Shown piece after piece: positions 42,702 through 46,261 of a DNA stretch of 46,261 nucleotides. The notes under the pieces were generated by a model. That model was not told the DNA's origin, did not search any database, and was given only the letters and a program-made list of their open reading frames with translations. The position numbers were made by a program, and so were the translations under genes. Every line of letters begins with the position of its first letter. Positions within the stretch are counted from its first letter, which is position 1. Source of the stretch: Mesotaenium endlicherianum. Its lineage: Eukaryota > Streptophyta > Zygnematophyceae > Zygnematales > Mesotaeniaceae. The stretch spans positions 151,345-197,605 of the forward strand of contig WELA01001098.1 of NCBI GenBank assembly GCA_009602735.1. Reading direction: 5' to 3'.

Positions 42702-44130
42702 CTAGTTCAGTCGCGGCACGAGGAACGGAAAGGCTCAAGATTTTGAAATGATTAGGTGTGTCAGTTAATATCGAGAGGATTTGAATGGTGGAGTCACGAG
42801 TGACGTCGATGCTAACACCTCCCAAGGTGTTTGAATGACTTTGTTTCAAGTGGGGAACTGGGACAACATACTGTCTCTTGATACTCTTCCCCGACCATGG
42901 GTTTGTCAATTCTTGTGGCTGATTTTTTCTATAGATATTGTCTGGAAAATTATCCGCGCTCTCAATCTCGGCACGTCCAAGGTGGCCCCCAGGGCACCCC
43001 AGGGTGCCGCACGGCGCTATGTACAGCGTGGTTGGATGCTGGTTGGCTGGCCCCAGAAGTACTCCGGCTGGAGCCTGGGCCAAATAAAGAAGTGAGTTGT
43101 ATTCAGTTGTATTTGGTTTTATTGGGTAAAATGGACGTGAATGTGACGCGAGGTAACCCGGGAGAAGCGTCGATAGTAAACCTACATGTTCACTTCTATC
43201 CTTTTCGCACATAAATTTCCCTAGTAAATGTCGATATATATCCCCTGGATCTTGTGACGAGAAGTGGACGTCGATAGCTGTCCGACGATGCACGTCGATC
43301 AGATGGGACTGGTTTGCGAAGAAGGCAAAAGCCTGGCCAAACCAGGGAAAAGCCTGCCAATCAAAAGTGAAGAAAATTGGAGCGAGCCACGTTCAACCTC
43401 TAGTCGCCGCTGAAGACGGAACGCCGAACGACGGTGTAAAGAGGCCTCGCGAAACAGATGGCTTCGATGAGACCAGGATGAGACGATGAATGTGGCATGC
43501 TGGACGCGCTCGCAATCTGTGGACTCTCAACTTGACTCGACAACAGGTCCTTTCGACAGGTGGCGGTAGATTTTCCAGTATCATGCATGTTATCGGTGTC
43601 GCAACTTGCAAAAGAAGCTGCCGGAGCAAGTGGGGTAGCAAAGACAAAACGCTTGGATGCTCAAGCGGTAAAGCGGCTGATGATAATAATGCTCTCTTTT
43701 GGCATACATAAGATTGGTCGACATGCACCAAAGTCGCCTGTCATAGGCTTGATGAATATAATAAAGATAAAAAAATATTGACCAGGTATTGACCTTTTCG
43801 TGAAATCGTGCATCTCAGTTCCAAGCCGACAAAATATACCTCGAGATAATTCGCTTGCAGCAGCTTACAGCAGCTTGCACCAGGTTGCACTGGCTTGCAC
43901 AGCAAATTTCTGCTCTCGACAGTTGGTGATAGTACATCTTGGAAATTTTGGGTTGCTTTTAGCAGCGGAAGTCGACAAAGCGTACCTAAAGGCACCTCAA
44001 GTGACTCGAGAGGTTGTTATGTTCTGCTAGTACTCCCAGAGTTTGCTACCGCGCTCGGTTGGTAATGTGGTGTCCCTCAAATTAGTGCATTGTAGTCATC
44101 GGAGCTAGGGGGCTGGAGGATGTGACTTAA
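42702..44130. other. No gene recognised
   Basis: Contains only short or unconvincing ORFs. 43853-43905 has short repeats of the GCAGCTTGCAC type. GTCGAT occurs repeatedly at 42800-43290. Likely intergenic. Confidence 0.4.
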
Positions 44131-44133
44131 GTT

Positions 44134-44220
44134 TACGAGTAGCGCAGGGGTAGACGAACGACGCGACCTTGCAGCCGGCAACTCCTCTTGCCTTGCTATC
44201 CAGGTTCAGACCCTAGTGTA
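44134..44220 (+). ncRNA. tRNA-like relic or tRNA-derived SINE head
   Basis: An A-box-like TAGCGCAGGGG (44140-44150) and a B-box-like GGTTCAGACCC (44203-44213) with a 4/5-paired T-arm (CCAGG-TTCAGAC-CCTAG). Box spacing of 63 is nearer a type II tRNA than a type I. The acceptor and anticodon stems do not pair, so it is not a working tRNA. Confidence 0.35.
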
Positions 44221-44510
44221 TTTCAGGGGCTTTTGTAAAGACCAGCAGCACAGAGGTTAACCGGTTTCGGGTTGATATTGCTTGGAGAAGCCTCACTATT
44301 TTCTGGACGATGTCATTTTAATGCTCAGCAGCTCATCCATCGCTGATACTTCCATCAGCATTTGAGGGTGAGGAATTTCTTCTGACAATTTGCTGCGAGA
44401 GGGTGTTGCTTACATGTCATCAGCGTAGGTGATTGATTTCGAAGGGAGTTGACAGACTGTTTGGATTTGTACGTCTACGGACTGATGGTGAACGGCTGTG
44501 ATTTGTGCAG

Positions 44511-44685
44511 ATGGCGCTTCAAGGGGTAGTGCTGCTTCTCTTGGCATTGGCGGTGTTGAACTTCTGCATGACTCCAACTGCAGCCCGGCACATTCAGGAG
44601 GCAGCATTTGACGATCTTAAGAGCGGGCACGCGCTCCCCCTCCTCAATGAAGGGAGACATCTGCTGCAGTCGAGTGGAAATTCGA
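44511..44685 (+). CDS. Possible first exon of a secreted or membrane-anchored protein
   Basis: ATG at 44511 begins MALQGVVLLLLALAVLNFCM, a textbook signal peptide with likely cleavage after TPTAA, followed by a polar segment (RHIQEAAFDDLKSGHALPLL, then NEGRHLLQSS). The GTAAGA at 44686 fits a plant splice donor. No next exon was found with confidence; 44690-45280 holds nothing else I recognise. Could be chance, but the signal peptide and donor fall in register. Identity unknown. Confidence 0.35.
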
Positions 44686-45286
44686 GTAAGACATTGCATT
44701 GCCGCCTGTCCGTTGGTCCCCAGGGTAATCTGCCTCGTGAAGTTTTGGCTTGACATTGGACACCTGGCTCTTGTCAGCCATCCGTCCTGCTGCTTTCCTT
44801 GAGAGGAGCTGGGGCAATTCGCATGCCATCTGGTGCGCCATGTCTCCGTCCTTGCCATGGCTGCCGCCCCTCTCTTGGGTGCTGCCGCTCTCATGGAGCT
44901 TCGACTTGCAACACTTCTGAGATGCAACTCTCCTGAAAAGAGAGCCGAGCGCTGGCAAGCATGCACTTTTGTCTAATTTCGGCACTCACAGCACTTTCAG
45001 CATGTCCAGCAAGTCCAGCGCTTTCGGCACTTTCAGCAGCAGAAAAAGGCAGCAGCACTCTGTTTTCAGGTCAGCAGGGGTCATGCCTCTGCACGTCACT
45101 TGGTGCTTGGATGTGCACCCCTCGGTCGATTCTTCATGCATTTGATTGGCCAAGTAGCACCCGGGGCAGGCTCACGAGGGTTTTAGCCCCAGGGATGCGG
45201 CAGCTGCGAGGGGGGGGTGATAGATCATAGCAGAGAAACCCAACCCTTCAGCTCCGCACGTCACTGGTCATCAGAGTTGATGCCCT

Positions 45287-45485
45287 TTGCGTCTCTCCTC
45301 CCCCTCCCCCTCCCCTCCCTGCTGCTGCTGCTGCTGCTCCTCCTGCTGGTGTTCTTCCTCCTTTCCATCCTCCTCCCCCTCCTCCTCCTGCTGCTCCTCC
45401 TCCTTGACCTCCTCCGCCGCCTGCTGCTGCTGGTGCTGCTTCTCCTCCTCCTCTCCCTCCTCCTCCTGCTACTGCCGCTGCTGGC
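45287..45485 (+). repeat. Pyrimidine-rich (CTC/CTG)n trinucleotide tract
   Basis: Nearly uninterrupted CTC, CTG and CCT triplets on the plus strand. Any ORF through it is poly-Leu or poly-Arg/Gly and is low complexity. 45490-45860 beyond it is also pyrimidine-rich with no gene seen. Confidence 0.8.
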
Positions 45486-45860
45486 GTGTCGTCCAATCTC
45501 TGGTTCACCACTAAGATCCAAGCAGTCCCACTGTAGGCTGGTGCAAGTTCCTCTCCCTCGTGAGCAGCCCGCCAGCCTTCGGCTCCACTTGCCTGCTACC
45601 GTTCACCCCCTCCATGCCTGCGCCTGCCCGTTCTGTCAAATATCCCCCGCCCCCTCCCTGCTATTCCCTCCCCTCCTCCCTCCCTCCCCTCCGTTTAATG
45701 CTGTAAATGATTCCTGCTTGTGTTTCTAACGCTCTTGCCTCGCCACATGGCGATTATCAAGCTTCGGCAGCCCAGTTGACCCACCCACCCAATTGACCGT
45801 TGGCGTCGTCTCTTTGCGCGCCCTCCCTTTCCCCCCCTCTCCCATCAAAAGAAAGACAAA

Positions 45861-45916
45861 CTTTACGCACACGCACCTGCGCGCGCACACACACACGCGC
45901 GCGCACGCACGCTCGT
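45861..45916. repeat. Alternating CA/CG purine-pyrimidine tract
   Basis: CGCACACGCACC, then GCGCGCACACACACACGCGC and CGCACGCACG; alternating purine-pyrimidine sequence of the kind that can adopt Z-DNA. Confidence 0.7.
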
Positions 45917-46013
45917 GCTAAGTTACCAGAGAAACAATCGTGGCGACCAGCTCCACTCGAACCATGATATCAACCGCCTGCATGCACGCGTGTTGGGGCG
46001 GCGGTGGCTGCAG

Positions 46014-46170
46014 CCAACGGAGAGAAGAGCAAGAGCGGGGGAGGAGGCGGCGGCGGCGTGAAGTGGTGGATGGTGTTCATCCCCGCCTTCATCATTGCGC
46101 ATCTGCCATGCATCCCCCTCATCTGGTGGCTGGCCAAGCGCAGGAAGGCGCGCCGCAGCGTCCTGAAGGG
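46014..46170 (+). CDS. Possible exon of a small membrane protein (runs to window edge)
   Basis: Plus-strand frame with NGEKSKSG, a Gly run, then KWWMVFIPAFIIAHLPCIPL and IWWLAKRRKARR: one hydrophobic helix followed by a basic tail. A CAG acceptor at 46011-46013 and GT at 46170 are possible borders. No upstream ATG exists in this frame (TGA at 45965). Identity unknown; a minus-strand ORF over the same bases has no such features. Confidence 0.3.
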
Positions 46171-46261
46171 TGCGCGTTCCCACTCGCTCACTCAAAATCA
46201 TCTTGCCTCCCCCTTCCCGCTCCGTGCTCCCCTCCTTATCCTCCCCCCAATACTACTCCCC

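Noticed and set aside
42673..43293. 206-codon minus-strand ORF
   Set aside because: Begins outside and ends inside the 957-bp TIR element, shows no recognisable domain and no codon or repeat evidence of selection; probably chance.
43800..44030. Copia-like RT hint (VDKAYLKAP)
   Set aside because: Only about nine residues resemble an RT palm segment and nothing on either side continues it.
45217..45729. 170-codon ORF with a poly-Leu stretch resembling a membrane protein
   Set aside because: Translation of a CTC/CTG simple repeat; all frames of the tract are open.

Overview
This window looks like nuclear DNA of a plant-type (streptophyte) eukaryote. It is almost entirely nested Ty3/gypsy LTR retrotransposons: chromodomain-bearing chromoviruses primed by initiator tRNA-Met, plus a Ty3 element carrying a C5-cytosine DNA methyltransferase. 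That methyltransferase-retrotransposon combination has been reported from charophyte algae and dinoflagellates, so a charophyte or early-diverging land plant is my best guess. I cannot name the species. No bacterial, organellar or rRNA features were seen.

Layout. (1) 1-10480, minus strand: element A, a CpG-rich Ty3-type element cut off by the left edge. It reads gag - protease - repeat linker - DNA methyltransferase - RT - RNase H, with its 5' LTR at about 8960-10480. It is broken by a few stops and 1-nt indels. A solo LTR of family C (9879-10381, TSD GATGC) sits in that LTR. (2) 10486-13367, plus: B1, the 3' half of an old chromovirus pol that element A split in the RT. A solo family-B LTR (12404-13110) sits inside it. 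(3) 13368 to about 32198, minus: B3, a decayed family-B element inserted near the end of B1 pol. (4) 16826-25753, plus: B2, a nearly complete 8928-bp family-B element inserted in B3 pol (TSD ACTTT, two 720-bp LTRs). B2 and B3 carry a third ORF of unknown function between pol and the 3' LTR, preceded by an internal copy of the polypurine tract. (5) 30555-33912: a scrap heap. It holds the 5' LTR of B3 split by a 1381-bp A-like LTR, a fold-back of LTR B, pieces of LTR C, and an A-type LTR/gag relic split by a solo LTR B. (6) 34944-41618, minus: C, a complete 6675-bp chromovirus with intact gag and pol (TSD CTCCA). (7) 41624-46261: the only non-LTR sequence. It has a 957-bp terminal-inverted-repeat element with an 8-bp TSD, a tRNA-like relic, a possible first exon of a secreted protein, pyrimidine-rich and CA/CG repeats, and a possible membrane-protein exon at the right edge.

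How the parts work together: each Ty3 element is meant to make Gag particles and a Pol polyprotein (protease, RT, RNase H, integrase). In B and C pol lies in the -1 frame of gag, with slippery heptamers at the overlap. The B and C integrases end in chromodomains, which fits self-nesting in silent chromatin. Insertion order from interruptions: B1 first; then A, B3 and a solo B in B1; B2 in B3; solo C in A. By eye B2 and C are the youngest (LTR pairs about 97-98% identical).
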